Below are positions 35,036-46,692 of a DNA stretch of 64,000 bases, one piece after another (positions within the stretch are counted from its first letter, which is position 1; every line of letters begins with the position of its first letter). The DNA is taken from positions 1 through 64,000 of the forward strand of contig JAIVFH010000126.1 in assembly GCA_025765595.1 (NCBI GenBank), given 5' to 3'. The DNA is from Obelidium mucronatum (lineage: Eukaryota > Chytridiomycota > Chytridiomycetes > Chytridiales > Chytriomycetaceae). The notes below the pieces were generated by a model. That model was not told where the DNA came from. It saw only the letters and a list, made by a program, of their open reading frames with translations, and made no database searches. The position numbers and the translations under genes were made by a program.

Positions 35036-35798
35036 TCCCCAATTGTTCATTCTTTTTACTTAATCAATTTTCCAGCTCTTGAATCTTGAAGTGGCCCTGT
35101 TAAACCTGAAAACATGTTCACATAATTCTTTTTCCTACACCAGCCAACGCACAAATTCTGGAACCTCAAAAGAAAACAAGATTAAGAAGTAGCTATCTGA
35201 TCAATTCTGCGTAAGCAAAAATATTGCAGTCATGATGAAAAACTGTTGGTTTGATGTTGGAATTGCTGTATTAGCTTTTAAAACAAGAAGGTAGCCTTAG
35301 ATTTTCTGGCAATAATAAGAGAAAAGCCACTTAAAAATTCTTCTAAGCATTCTGGAAGAGTCTCAAAACAAAGCTCCTCAAGTTGAAATTTTCTGCTTCC
35401 TGTGTTGAATGAAAACCTGCACTGCCAGCAAGCAAAGTGACTGAGCATCTCTAGTACATGTCTTCAGCTTTTTAAACCCAGCAGCTTCAGCTCTTGGGAC
35501 AGTCCTTGTAATCTGATGAAGAATCCCTCATCAACTTCCTGAGAATCTTTGCTTTTGCTGAGAATCTTTGCTTTCGCTACCAGTGTTTCCTTTTCATGTT
35601 TTCATCATTACTGACAGATAAAATTAGGACTTTCACTTTATGTTGGGCTATTGCAGGCTGCTTGTCAAGCTGTCATGTTACGGGGGGGGGGGGTTTAGGG
35701 GTTGGGCCAATTTCTTGTAGTTCTATTAAAAGCAAATGTGTTTCTCCTTTGTTGAAATGGTTTGCAGGTTAAAAAGAATTTTCTTCATTGTTATATTT
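35036..35798. other. Non-coding stretch, nothing recognised
   Basis: AT-rich, without supported genes. Contains a G homopolymer near 35682-35693. It may be decayed transposon DNA but no element could be identified. Confidence 0.35.
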
Positions 35799-35799
35799 T

Positions 35800-36850
35800 T
35801 AGAAAATGGACAATTTCAAGCCTGTTGGAATCTGTAGGCCTGCGGAGCATGGCTGGAAACAATTTGGAGCTTGACTAGGGTCCAATTTGGCTCCAAATAG
35901 GAGCAACCCCGAATCGGGGTCCATTTGGAATGGGCAATAGACATGACATTCTCCACATGAATGCTTCCATTTTACTGCAAAGTGCACATTCATCCACTCC
36001 ACATATTCCTTCATTGCCGACTGCAAATCTTCTACATTATCAGACACTTGATTGCTTGAGTATTCTCCAAGATGTAGGGAATATGGAAACAACCGTCTGC
36101 CCTTCTCCCCCCAAGATGGTTGGAAGCAGGAGTAATCAAATTCTTCTTGAGCTGCTTGAAGCACCTCTGAAACAGCAGGATCTTGAATGTACTCTTGCAA
36201 TAGGAGCATCTGGTACAAGTAATACGCCCGCTTGAAAATAGATGATGATGCAGCTGAGGGAATCCCTGAATACTGTTCAGTATCAGATGAAACAGAAGGA
36301 AATGCAGAATGGTATGCATTCTGCAGAGTATACATTTTGCATCTAAATAGCAGAACAGTCTGTCAGTAAAAGGCAAAGAAGGGAAACGGTCCTAATGGTG
36401 AACAAGTTGTGGTGCTCCCATTTGCGGCCGATTCGGCTCCTAATCAGAGCAAATCGGGCCTCCTATTCGCGCCCGATTTGCGGCCGATTCGGCTCCTAAT
36501 CAGAGTGCAAATCGGGCTTCCTATTTGCGGTCAATTCGCAGCCGATTTGGGCCTCCTATTCGGAGCCGAATCGGCTGCAAATCGGAGCACCACAAATTGG
36601 TCACCATTAGTAACAACACTTACAGCATTACTGACAGCACATTCTTCAGCCACAAATTTGCAAATGCAACAGTCATGTAGTATTTAGAATTGATTCCAAT
36701 GACTTTTTGCTTTCTGATTGTATTCATTGGGTGATGGTAATCTCTGATACTGAATCACCATCATACAACTGAATACTGTAGCTCAAATTCACACAGCTGG
36801 ATTTGAACAGAAGACCCGATTTAGCTGAATCTGCATCCAAGACTGAGGTG
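35800..36850 (-). pseudogene. CxC5/CxC6 transposon gene fragment
   Basis: On the minus strand the end of a CxC5-like region (about 36850-36640; degenerate with stops) is followed by an intron full of repeat words and then a CxC6 N-terminal exon. That exon reads MYTLQNAYHSAFPSVSSDTE, then FKRAYYLYQMLLLQEYIQDP, then VEWMNVHFAVKWKHSCGECH, and runs off into terminal repeat sequence at about 35880. It matches the exons at 58385-58870 (opposite strand) closely. Zinc-cluster halves are missing, so it is non-functional. Confidence 0.65.
36395..36610. repeat. Short-word array inside CxC5/6 intron (fragment copy)
   Basis: Dense CGATTCGGCTCC, AATCGGGC, TCCTATTCG-type words in both orientations, occupying the same intron position as the array at 58170-58350. 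Several are near-palindromic, for example CCGATTCGG. Confidence 0.7.
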
Positions 36851-38094
36851 CGCCGTACCGTTGCTAGGACCTTTTTAGCTACCCAATTTAATGAATATGT
36901 AATTAATTTAATTTAAATAAAAGCAATATAAAGATGCAAGGGTATTATAATCAAAGAACATGATGATGCAAGGCTTCCAGTCATCAAATTGACTGGCCTG
37001 CATATGCAGTAATGCATACCAGTCCAATTATATGCATCATTTTCGCAATTGCCTGCCTAACAGGAGTTTAACATCAGAGGTTGGTAGTAACTAAGGTGAG
37101 AACGGGGCAGGGGTTGTCAAAGATCACGGTGAGTGGTCAGTGTGATTAGCACACTTGTCTCCTGGAAGGTTCTCTCTCTTTCTATTCTAACACTTTCTTC
37201 TATTTATACCTGGAGTTAGTCTGAAACACACGTTTCACCCCAGAACACACTAACGCCTCATTTCACACTGACACCCTTATTCTAATTATACCATGGTCCA
37301 CGAGTGAATACCATTCACGAGTCTTTCTTCCAAAGTTGTACATCTGGCTAAGGAAAGCTGACCACGTATCAACCTTAGAATCCAGATGGGATAAGTTATA
37401 TTACGCGTTGTATCAATTAAATAAAGCTAGTGTGTTTATTATATTCTACATACAATTTAGTTCATTAGAATAAGTTAGGTTGTTGTGCGTATTGGATTAA
37501 GAGTCTTTTCATGTGTAGCACACATGAGATTTATTGACAACAAAATACCACACATCATAACGGGGCATGCCTGCCCCGATGCTCTGGGGTTCAGAGTAGG
37601 AGTCAGCTCAAACCCTGCCCCGCAAACCCCACTGAGTAAACCCCACATACCCCCAAGGGAAGAGAAAAGATCTATTAAAAGCCAATTTAGCTAACATTAT
37701 AGTGGAATTTCGGCTGCTTACATGGTTACGGACAGCAGTTTGACTCAGTTAGGTGGTTTTTAAATTTATTTTCACTATTTTTTATCTTCCAAAAAAAAAT
37801 ATAGAGAAAATTTTTTGTCTGTTTTTGTTACAAAAACGCATACATATTACCAAAACGCACACACTAGAGGTAAGCCACAGCCCCGAGGCACGGGAAAATC
37901 AATTCCCTGACCCCCAAAGATGCGGGGAAATGCCAGCCCCGACCCCAACCTGGCCCATTCTAAACTTAGTAGTAACAGCAGTGTCTGTTGGTGCCACTGT
38001 TTGGGAATTAGTGCCACTGTTTGGGAATTCATCAAAGTAAAAAGTCCCTTGCAACCAAGACAAAAAAGCCAGACATCGGGGATCATTACATTTA
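36851..38094. other. Transposon-like non-coding DNA, unclassified
   Basis: No supported gene. A tRNA-like stretch at about 37125-37175 (GGTCAGTGTGATTAGCACAC) recalls a Pol III box A but has no convincing fold. A direct repeat AGTGCCACTGTTTGGGAATT lies at about 37990-38030. Probably flanking or decayed element sequence. Confidence 0.3.
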
Positions 38095-38332
38095 GGCCCC
38101 GTTCAGCCCCAAAAAGTAGAAAATGACCTACTTATCAATAAACTACTTATGACGGCAATTGCCAACTTATGCATAATTTGGTCGAAGCTACTTATCAATA
38201 ATGAGCTCTAACCGACTTATCAATAATTAGCACCGGTTTATTGCCGATAAATCCATAAATCACACATAAATCACAAAAAGAGCAACAAAAATCATGAAAA
38301 TTCACGAAAACCGAAAACTTGCACATAAACAA

Positions 38333-39596
38333 TTATGAATATCTTTTTATTATTGACCTCTTCCTCTCAACACCCTCTGATAATCTGCCCACATGGCATT
38401 GGCAATTTCGTCCCGCCAAGTTTCTGCCATCCCCATCCACGCCACCAGCAACAGCATCATTGCCCCCATCTTCTTCAACTATATCCACAAATGAGTCCAA
38501 CCCAAAGTAACGAATGATATTGAATAGAATTGGCAATGCGATCGCCAAATCCCGTTGTGTCTCAAAAGAATATGACCGCATAAACTTCAAGATGGGGAAT
38601 TGCTTTGCCATACAGCCGAAGATTTGCTCGACAACATTTCGCAATGTTGCATGTCTCAAGTTGAAGAGTTCCTGCTTGGTTTTTATAACAATAGCAACAA
38701 CAAAAAAATTCACCGATGTTCGCGAACTTGAGCAAACTCTTTCAAATGGTAGCATACTCCACGATAAGGAACCAATACTTTCTTGGAGAGTGAGTAGCCG
38801 GCATCTCCCAGGTAGAATCTTCCTTCAGGAATGTCGAAACCGTTTCTTCTTGCATCATCGAGCACCCGGCCATCATGGGCAGACCCTTCCCAACCAGCGT
38901 AGATAAAGAGAAATAGCATACTGAAACTGCAAACTCCCAATGCATTCTGGGAGAGAGTGCCTTTTTGGCTTCGAAATGGGGCGCTCTCTGTTTCAGGAAC
39001 AAAGGCACTCACATGGGTTCCATCCAATGCTCCGAGACACCCAGTGAACCGCTTGAACTTGTCATAGTTCAGCATTGGATGGTCAGGAGAATCGGCAGTC
39101 GGTAGAGTCATGAAGCGGGGTTGAAGATGAAGTACGGCCTTCAAGATACCATTGAAGGACCGAGAGATGGTTCCAGCTGCATGTTGAAAGCGCTCCTGCG
39201 CAGAGCGGTTGGAATGATTGCCCCCAACCACGTACAGGAAGATTGCCACTTGCTCAGAAGGAAGCATGTAGCGAGTTGGTGGCAACTTCCCAGTTTGCGC
39301 CAAGAGCAGTACAAGGGCACTATCAGAGGCATCAGGAGATTAGAAGAAAATAAAGGGTACACTGGTTTGGTATTCACTCACTCAAATGTGGCCACATCCA
39401 TGCGTAGATTGTCATGCATTCGGGACTTGTGTCCAAGACGCAATTCCTGCAACCACATTGCACCCTTCAATCTTGACGTATGGCGTGGTATCTTGCAGTA
39501 TTGTCTTCTGAGATGCGCTAAGGCAAGCTTCACTTGTGCGATGGTCATGGCAAGCACCAGGCGGGCCAAGAGACGCCTCCTAGCTCGAGCACTCAT
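38333..39596 (-). CDS. Harbinger DDE transposase (HARBI1-like)
   Basis: Starts at 39596 (MSARARRRLLARLVLAMTIA). The N-terminal helix region MWLQELRLGHKSRMHDNLRM is typical of the family. After an intron come PSEQVAIFLYVVGGNHSNRS and the catalytic region: GCLGALDGTHV (first D), GWEGSAHDGRVL, FYLGDAGYSLSK (second D) and, after another intron, LRNVVEQIFG (E). The C-terminus ends RSIIKRYS at about 38333. Three small introns; the open frame is intact as far as can be read, so the element may still be autonomous. It acts in the nucleus with the element's second protein, on the terminal repeats. Confidence 0.85.
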
Positions 39597-39899
39597 TAGG
39601 AATTTTTGAGGACTTTGCGAAAAAAAGAAGAGGAAGGCTCTGCGTGCCCTTGTAAGAGGAAGTCATGGGACCAGTCTTGGGACCAGTCACGGGACCAGGT
39701 GTCTTGTCTTGTTTTACTTTCCTTGCCCTTCTCTTCTCACATTCAGCAGCGTTCGATAGACACCTTGAAATCACAGCAGTGGAGTGCATGTGTCTCATTC
39801 ATGTGCCGTTCCTGTTTCAGTGAGTTGCTGAGTTGCAAATTGCTTGTCTGCAGAATTTTTCCATCCTGAACTTCGAAAATATTTTCATCTTGAAATTGC

Positions 39900-41252
39900 A
39901 TGTCTCGCAAACGGAAGGGGGCTACAGTCACCGCTGCCGCCAGCCCTCAAGTCCTCGCTACGCCGCTGACAACTCGGACCTCCCCTGAGCAATCTGCTGG
40001 TGGGGAGGTTGCTGCTTTGATGGGACCACCCCCAACACCCCCAACTCTGCCTCCTGCAAACGCTGGTGCCGGCACTACCGCCAACTGGTCGCCTGAAATG
40101 ACAACATTCACGCTCAATCGAATGCTGCTGCAGGCTCAAGGCGGACAAAGAGCTGGAACTGGCTTCAAGCCAACTGCTTGGTCTTCTGTTGCCAATGACG
40201 TCAACTCCACATTTGGTGTCTCGCTCACAGTCGTTCAAGTCAAAAACAAGCTTGGTACTTTGAAAGCTATGCTTAGCTGGGTATTCAAGCTGGAGTCGTT
40301 GAGTGGATGGGGGTGGAACTCAGAAATCAATGCCCCAACTGCCCCAGCCGACGTTGTTGCTGCATACATAGAGGTATTTGGTACTCTTCTTATCTCTCTT
40401 CATGCCTGTGCCCTGTGTTGATTCTTTCTTCATAGCCCTTGAAGCCTGTTGACAAGGGTACTGTCAAGAATCTTGTACTTCGTGGTTGCCCCAACTTCCG
40501 TCTCCTGTGCGATCTCTACGAGAAGAACTTGGCCACAGGTCGCTTTGCAGCAGCATCTGTCCAAGCCGATGCATCTAACAAACAAGAAGATTACGCCGAT
40601 GCGGATGAGGCTTTTGACAATGACGAATCCATCCTTCAAGACACCAGTGTTGACGACCTCCTGTTTGAAGTAACACCAGTGTCCCACCCATCTCTATATA
40701 CCTCTCGTGGCGAGGAGTCCTCACCTCCTTCTGTCTCTACATCAAGCTCTTCTACTGCTGCAACACCTTTGCGATCCAACACAGCTGTGTTGAACCAGTC
40801 TTTTCCCAGATCCGAGTCATCTACAACTACTACAGCTTCACTCAAGAAACGCGTTGCTTCCTACAGCCTCAACAACGGAGAGCGCCCAAAAAGGTCTCAC
40901 ACAAGCAAGGATAGTTCTATGGAAGGCATTCAACGAGGGATTGAAAACGCAATGGCCCTGTACAAAACCGAAACTGCCCCTGCTGTAGCCCTCCCTGCTC
41001 CAGTTGACCGGTTTGCTGCCATTCCAGAATCCCACCAGCTGTCACTGCGTGTTGCTGAGCACTTGGGATCCCTTCTCACACAATTGGACGGACATTTTGA
41101 GGGCAGGGAATGCGCCTGGCTGTCTCGGCGATTGTTGCCAAGTATTCAACGCCACTCCTTTCCATGCAGCAATCTTCTACGGGCTTTCAAACAATGAAGA
41201 AGCCGCTGTTTCATACTTGCAGGAGTTGTACGATTCCTCTGCGATGGATTAG
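39900..41252 (+). CDS. Harbinger second protein (Myb/SANT-like)
   Basis: Harbinger elements encode a trihelix/Myb-like protein that carries the transposase to DNA. ATG at 39900 (MSRKRKGATVTAAASPQVLA). The DNA-binding-like region is TANWSPEMTTFTLNRMLLQA, then GFKPTAWSSVANDVNSTFGV, then TVVQVKNKLGTLKAMLSWVF with SGWGWNSE. After an intron (about 40374-40437), TVKNLVLRGCPNFRLLCDLY leads to acidic and Ser/Thr-rich sequence with a basic patch (RPKRSHTSK). The last exon is probably AIFYGLSNNEEAAVSYLQEL ending DSSAMD at 41252; without that intron the frame would stop at 41197. Divergent from the transposase gene, 303 bp between starts. Confidence 0.75.
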
Positions 41253-41615
41253 ATTGTCAGTTCCTCATTTATTCCTTTTTTTCTATATACCAAATAAAAA
41301 CCAGTTGATGAAGATATTTGTTTTTTCCATCTTTTTCTTTTTTTTTTTGTTGAAAAGTGGTATTAATGAGCTCAAAAGTAGCTCAGGACCTACTTTTCAA
41401 ATTTATTGAATTTATGGCCAATAATGAGTTTTGATAAGCTACTTATGAGATTTGACAAAAAAGCTACTTATCAATAATCTGTTTATTGGCCAATAATGAG
41501 TTTTTCGAAATTATTTCAATAAGCTACTTATGCATAAGTAGCTCGTCATAATTTCTCATAATTTTTGTTTTTTTTAGGTGCATAAATTTCCGATTTTTCG
41601 GGGCTGAACGGGGCC

Positions 41616-42507
41616 TTACTATTGGAAAGGAATATAATATAAAAGAAATAATATCTTTATGAGAAAAGCAACCAAACTCTCCCAGAATCGTCTCCTCCCA
41701 CTGCATTTACCTTGTTTAGTTGTTCATCCAATAATTTTGCTTCATTGGATGGATGTATGGGCCCTCCTAATAAAGCCTGGGAAATGCTGCTGAGGAAATC
41801 CCAATGCCGTAACACTCATTTAGCCACTCAAAACCAAATGAATAATGAAAGGAAGTGCATTTACGTTTTTGGGTGAGCCATATGGAAAGTCAGACTAAAG
41901 AGTTGCATCATCCATCTCCCTGGGCTTTAACATCTCAGATTCAGTGTACTTTGTGGATACATATTGGGGCTGGATTCATATTGGGGCCTGCTTTTCTATT
42001 TGCATTTGTAAAGTAGTTATTCAATTTTGCTTTGGTTTGTTATGTTTTTATTGTCAGGAAATTGCTTGGCGGGAAATTGCTTGGCAGGAAATTGCTTGGA
42101 CAGTTTTCCTTTTTTTAAAACTACTCTAGAGACGTATCCAACCCCTTCCTCCCAATCCCTCCACTCCAAACTGGATATAATGGAATGTCTGGGAAGAAGC
42201 ATCAAAGTGGCACAGCCACATGTATGGAGGAGCCCTTTGACAATGCCTTTGCATCCCAAGCAATCACATCACAGGGCTGGCATTGTAAGCCTACTTGCAT
42301 GAGTGTTTGTGGCTTCTTTTATAGTTAGGTTTATTTCTGTCAGGCAAGATATTTGTCCAATATTTCAGTTTTATTGGATGGCTGACACTTCTAACTAAAA
42401 TTTTACTTCCACATTACCGCCGTCTCTACTTATTTCATTTTTGAAATTGCCTCGCATCTTAAATAGTTACATCAAAGAGCTGGCATTGTAGGTCAATACT
42501 TGTCTGA
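41616..42507. other. Non-coding; short tandem repeat at 42057-42102
   Basis: No gene. Three tandem copies of a 15-mer (GGAAATTGCTTGGCA/C) at about 42057-42102. The part from about 42340 (CCAATATTTCAGTTTTATTG, ATGGCTGACACTT) recurs at about 43660, so the element at 42508-43618 sits next to or inside a repeated sequence. Confidence 0.5.
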
Positions 42508-43618
42508 GGGTGACTTTATAAACAATGTTGGATCGAGAAAAAAATGACATTTTTTCACGAAATTTCTTGCCATTTCTGTTGACTTTTTTTCAGAAAAACA
42601 ACACTTTTTTTTTCATTTTTTTAACTCGATGTTGCTCCAGAGCAACATTGAGATTTCAAAATTGCAAAAAAAACAGAAAAAAAACGACAGAAATGACAAA
42701 ACGCAAACTCTGCAGTTTCTCCCAACACCAAGCACAAGCAACAGATTGCAGAGAGGAAGAGAAAGCTGGATTAAGAAGAAGATGATTGTCTGCTCAAGGA
42801 ACAGGCAGAAGAATAATAAGATATCTCAGTTCCGATTTATATTATAGTTGAATTATTGAAAGATTGACTGATAAAACTCATCTGTAATAATTTTTTGTTT
42901 TCTATTACTCTAATGTTAAATAAATCTTCTCGGAATAATGCCTGTTTAGTGATCTTGTTGGACGCTTGCAGTTGGGATTCATTTTAATGAAGAATGGCGG
43001 TTCGAACCCCGAAGACAACATTTTTGGGATCCATATAATCACTAACTAAATATTCCAAAATACTATGAGGTGGGCCATAACAATATTGTATTTTATTAGT
43101 ACAGCCAATCAGCCAATCTCTTTGGCCCATCATTGTGTCCCACTGATAAATCAAATCTTCTTAATGCGTTGTTCGACCCAACATCAGCATCTGTTGCAAG
43201 ATGATTGCCAGTTGCTTCTCGGCATAGATCGGGTTTCCACGACCTGACGGAAGCACTCAATCATCAATAGGGTTCTTTTAAAAGAAACCTGTCTTTCGCA
43301 GGGGGTCAAGTTCTTCACAGAGCCAATTGAATGTGGAACGACCTACCCGAAGGCGTTCCTTAGTCAGGTAGAACATTGAGGAGGAGTAGTTGAGAGAGGT
43401 AATGCCTAGACTGCAGTCGCTTCCGTTGCAAGACAAGTGCAAATAGACCAAGATTGATGGAAATCCAATTGTGTTTATAAGTGAAAAATCGTATTTCTTC
43501 TAAAAAAAACGTCACAAAGTAACAAAAAAAACCAGTGAAAAGGCCGAAGAAAATGTGCGAAAAATGCCAACTTTTTTATTTTTTTTTTGCTGCTTCAAAA
43601 TTGTTTATAAAGTCACCC
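42508..43618. mobile_element. 1.1-kb deleted Harbinger-type element, TSD TGA
   Basis: Perfect 19-bp inverted ends GGGTGACTTTATAAACAAT (42508-42526) and its complement (43600-43618), with TGA duplicated at 42505-42507 and 43619-43621. The interior lacks a full transposase. A minus-strand remnant at about 43290-43380 reads LRVGRSTFNWLCEELDPL, like a PIF/Harbinger transposase N-terminus. A near-palindromic A/T-rich segment lies at about 42545-42690. Non-autonomous. Confidence 0.75.
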
Positions 43619-44101
43619 TGAGTGTTTGTGAGTGATGTTTATTTGGTTTAGGCAAGATGTATGTCCAATATTTCAGTTTTATTGGATGACCGACACTTTC
43701 TAACAAAAAATTATACTTTTACAAATTAGCCTTTTTGCTCAATGTTTCACATTTGACAGTGCCTCCCATCGCAAAGAACAAAGACCTGTCATTTCAAGCA
43801 ATACTTGCCTTAGTATTTGTTGCCACTTACATACTTATTTTCAGGCAAGAGGTCCAATAGACATGTGCCGGTTTTTACCGGCGATCGATACATCGATAAT
43901 AAGCTATAATAAACTATAATGTTTTACCGTGTTTTATTGCTATTTAGCGCTCATCATATCGCGGCATATTTTATCGCTAAATAAAATAAATAAATAACAT
44001 AAAAATAAACTGTCATAAAAATTATACTCCTAGCAATAGAATAGTTAAATAATTAAAATAAAACTTTATTTATATTTCCGTCACTCATTTTCCTCAGTTC
44101 T

Positions 44102-45095
44102 CTACGGGTATCGCTGCTGGTTTCTGAAGGTATACATTGTGGTTGAATGAATAATCACTTTGACGATGTTCCATAGATAGGAGTGGGTCATTTGACCCCT
44201 GTCAAACGATTCGGGAATTCTTCGAACGCGATTCGTATGTTTGATGGCTGTGTATCGTTTGGCAAACCCAAAGGAGTGTTCCACAACAATACGTTTGACT
44301 GAATGCATCTGGTTGTATGCAAGCTTGAACGGTGTCAGAGGGCTCCTTGCCGTTGCCTTGAAAGGCACTATCAGACTCAATCCGCGTCCACGCGGCCCTA
44401 CGTAGCCCTTATCTGCCAAGACCAGCTCTCCTGGATCCAACTGCGGATGATCTTGTGCGTACATTGTCATGTCATGTACTGAGCCTTTGAACATCTGGTA
44501 AAAGTGAGCAGTCTAACAACCACACCTCCACCATCACTCACCCTATCACCCATCCAGCAAATGTTCCCGCGATTGTCTGTAAGACATTGAATTTTGACGC
44601 AATGCCTCTTGTATTTACCAGAGAAAAACCTTCTCTGTTTTCGATGAGGAGGTCTTTGGATGTAAACCTAGAAAAAGACAGACTTAAAGACAAGTATAGA
44701 AGAAAATAAAGAAAAATCAAAGATTTAACTTAGTAACTTACTGGAAAAGCGTCAAGCGAAAGGCGGTGGCGTAGGTCAAAAGATCCATCAGAGATGTCAT
44801 TGGCATCACACCAGCGATCATCCCACACCTCCTCCAGTTCGTTAATGACGCTTCCCAAATAAATTATACCCTTTTTAATCTTTCCAGCCAAGGATCCGTA
44901 GGACTTTCGGGTTTTGTATTCAGCAGAGGCCCGTTTAGTTGTATCTGTTTTCAAACTCTGAAAACAATCGAACAGGCACTTGCGGGTCTTGATGGGGGTA
45001 TTTCTGCCGCAATACTTGAGAAAAAGGGACTCCATCGTATCTTGATCCAGCCCTGTTGACGCCCGTAAGCTCCCAATGACAAAACTCCATGACAT
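44102..45095 (-). CDS. DDE transposase of the second element
   Basis: N-terminal exon from 45095 (MSWSFVIGSLRASTGLDQDT, then FLKYCGRNTPIKTRKCLFDC). After introns come VKIQCLTDNRGNICWMGD (first D), FKGSVHDMTMYAQ, ELVLADKGYVGPRG (second D) and VKRIVVEHSFGFAKRYTAI (E), ending FRNQQRYP at 44102. DDE spacing and the VHD/DKGY/EHxFG words fit DDE_Tnp_4 (Harbinger-like) transposases. Three exons. No frame break seen in the catalytic part, so it may be active. Confidence 0.72.
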
Positions 45096-45229
45096 TTTTT
45101 AAGTTAAAACCTACACCAAGTTAGAAAACCAAATTAAAAAGCGAAATTAGAAAGCAAAATTAGAAAACCAAATTAGATTTATGTTTATTTGTATAAGAGA
45201 AGTACTTGAACCAAGTAAAGTCCCACAAA

Positions 45230-46036
45230 ATGTCCGAAAAACTCTCAAAGGTCCAAAAATCCCCCAAAACTCCCAGCGCAGCCAAGAAATCCAAATCTCC
45301 CACTCCATTTGATGATATTAAACCACTCTTCTTGTCTCCAAGAAAGAGAAAGCTGATGGGAGGATGGTAAGCTCCAACATTCCAGTCTTCCTGACCCCAC
45401 CCCAATTTTAACTCTGCACTTTCATTCAGGTTCTTCAAGACTAGTGCGTCGGAACGTACAAAATTTACTGGGTTAGCGGCGGTCATCAAAAACAAGTTAA
45501 ACCTTACTGTGGACTCAAAGGCACTCAAGCTGAAGGGAAAAGATCTGGACGAGCTTGCAAAACAACATGGAGTAAGTGAAAGTGATGATGAGGGGGAAGG
45601 GGTTGAAGCAGATGCACTCTTGGCAGATATCCAAGAGTCTGCAGCAGGAACTTCAAGTGACCATCTTACCAGATACGTCAAGCAGATTGCCGGCAGTCTC
45701 AGCAGGATTGCGGCTTCCCAAGAGTCCCTGGTGAAACAAAACGCTGCCCAGTCGTTGCGCCAGAATATTGCTGCTGTGTCTCGGGCGGGACTTTCGCATG
45801 ATGACGTAGAGGCCATGAAGCTGTCAAAAACGGACCTCGCAAAGGTTGCTGCCAACAAAAGAAAATCAGCAAAGGCGGCGATCACCAAGAAAACAACCAA
45901 GAAATCAAAGGGGAATGTGGTTGTTGAGGAAGAAGAGGAAGACATACTTGATGAGGAGGAGAGTGACGAAGAGGATGAAGAGAACCATAATAATGCGGAT
46001 GAGGATGATCAAAGTGGGGGATTTGATACTTCCTAG
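45230..46036 (+). CDS. Accessory protein of the second element
   Basis: ATG 45230 (MSEKLSKVQKSPKTPSAAKK), Lys/Pro-rich, then KRKLMGGW. An intron (45366 to about 45430) joins FFKTSASERTKFTGLAAVIK. A helical middle (DHLTRYVKQIAGSLSRIAAS) precedes basic (KRKSAKAAITKKTTKKSK) and very acidic (VEEEEEDILDEEESDEEDEE) tails; ends GGFDTS at about 46036. About 245 aa. It occupies the position of the Harbinger second protein, but no Myb domain is evident. Confidence 0.65.
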
Positions 46037-46308
46037 AACAATAGGGACTGGTCGGGTGGTTGAGGGCAGCGTTTCTTTGTTCTTTTTTTTTCGATCGAGA
46101 GTTATTGCATTGTCACGATAATTTATCGTGTGGTTATTGTCAAATAAAGAGAATTATGATATTTTCTTATTTATTGCTATAAAACTCTATAAATATCGAT
46201 GAGAATACCGTGGTTTAGCGATAATTACGGTAAACCTATATCCAACGATCATCGATAGTTGAACATCGATGATAATTGCTAAATAAAAAAAAACGGCACA
46301 TGTCTAAT

Positions 46309-46692
46309 ATAGCACTTTCATTGGAATACCGACATGTCACACCACTTTTTAATATAAAATTTGCAGATGTCCTATATCTTGTTGATCATCAAAACGTGAC
46401 TACCGCACCTTATGTAAAGTGTCCTGTCTTTGACTCTCTGCAAGAACACAGTATTGATGATACAGACTTGTGGAAGGTATTGTTATTTTGTTTTATTTCA
46501 TGCAATGGAACATCAACACCTGATTGGCAAATCTCGGTAATCACACACATTTAACCCCATCCAATAGTACTAAATTATTGGATGAGATAGTGGGATTGTA
46601 CTAAAATGCAGATGCTTTGTAGCGCTGTGCCACCCAATGTCGCCGTACAGAGAAAAAGGGGTACTAGCTTTTAGCTAGCTAGCTAAAAAGGA
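46309..46692. other. Junction region with a stray exon-like frame
   Basis: A plus-strand frame at about 46315-46475 (SLEYRHVTPLFNIKFADVLY, APYVKCPVFDSLQEHSIDD) ends at a possible GTATTG donor. It looks coding but has no partner exons, so it is probably a fragment of a gene or element split by insertions. TAGCTAGCTAGCTA near 46676 lies at the broken edge of the next element. Confidence 0.35.

Larger units (their letters stand above)
38095..41615. mobile_element. PIF/Harbinger element, apparently full length
   Basis: Terminal inverted repeat GGCCCCGTTCAGCCCC at 38095-38110 and its complement at 41600-41615, flanked by the 3-bp duplication TTA (38092-38094 and 41616-41618). This matches PIF/Harbinger TWA preference. 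Subterminal regions are rich in CTACTTATCAATAA-type words on both sides. Inside are a minus-strand DDE transposase and a plus-strand second protein, the standard two-gene architecture. 3521 bp. Confidence 0.9.
43859..46305. mobile_element. Second two-gene Harbinger-like element
   Basis: Ends AGACATGTGCCG (43859-43870) and CGGCACATGTCT (46294-46305) are inverted, flanked by the 3-bp repeat AAT (43856-43858 and 46306-46308). Subterminal DNA contains many ATCGATAAT/TTATCGATG-type words. It carries a minus-strand transposase and a plus-strand accessory gene, starts facing away from each other. 2447 bp. Confidence 0.78.

Noticed and set aside
37120..37180. Box A-like GGTCAGTGTGATTAGCACAC, possible tRNA-derived SINE
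   Set aside because: No box B or cloverleaf found; kept only as a note in the gap entry.
42930..43015. GGTTCGAACCCC suggesting a tRNA T-loop
   Set aside because: No matching acceptor, D-arm or anticodon stem could be folded around it; it lies inside the deleted element.
45160..45945. Minus-strand 261-codon Ser/Phe-rich ORF
   Set aside because: Antisense shadow of the Lys/Glu-rich accessory gene at 45230-46036.
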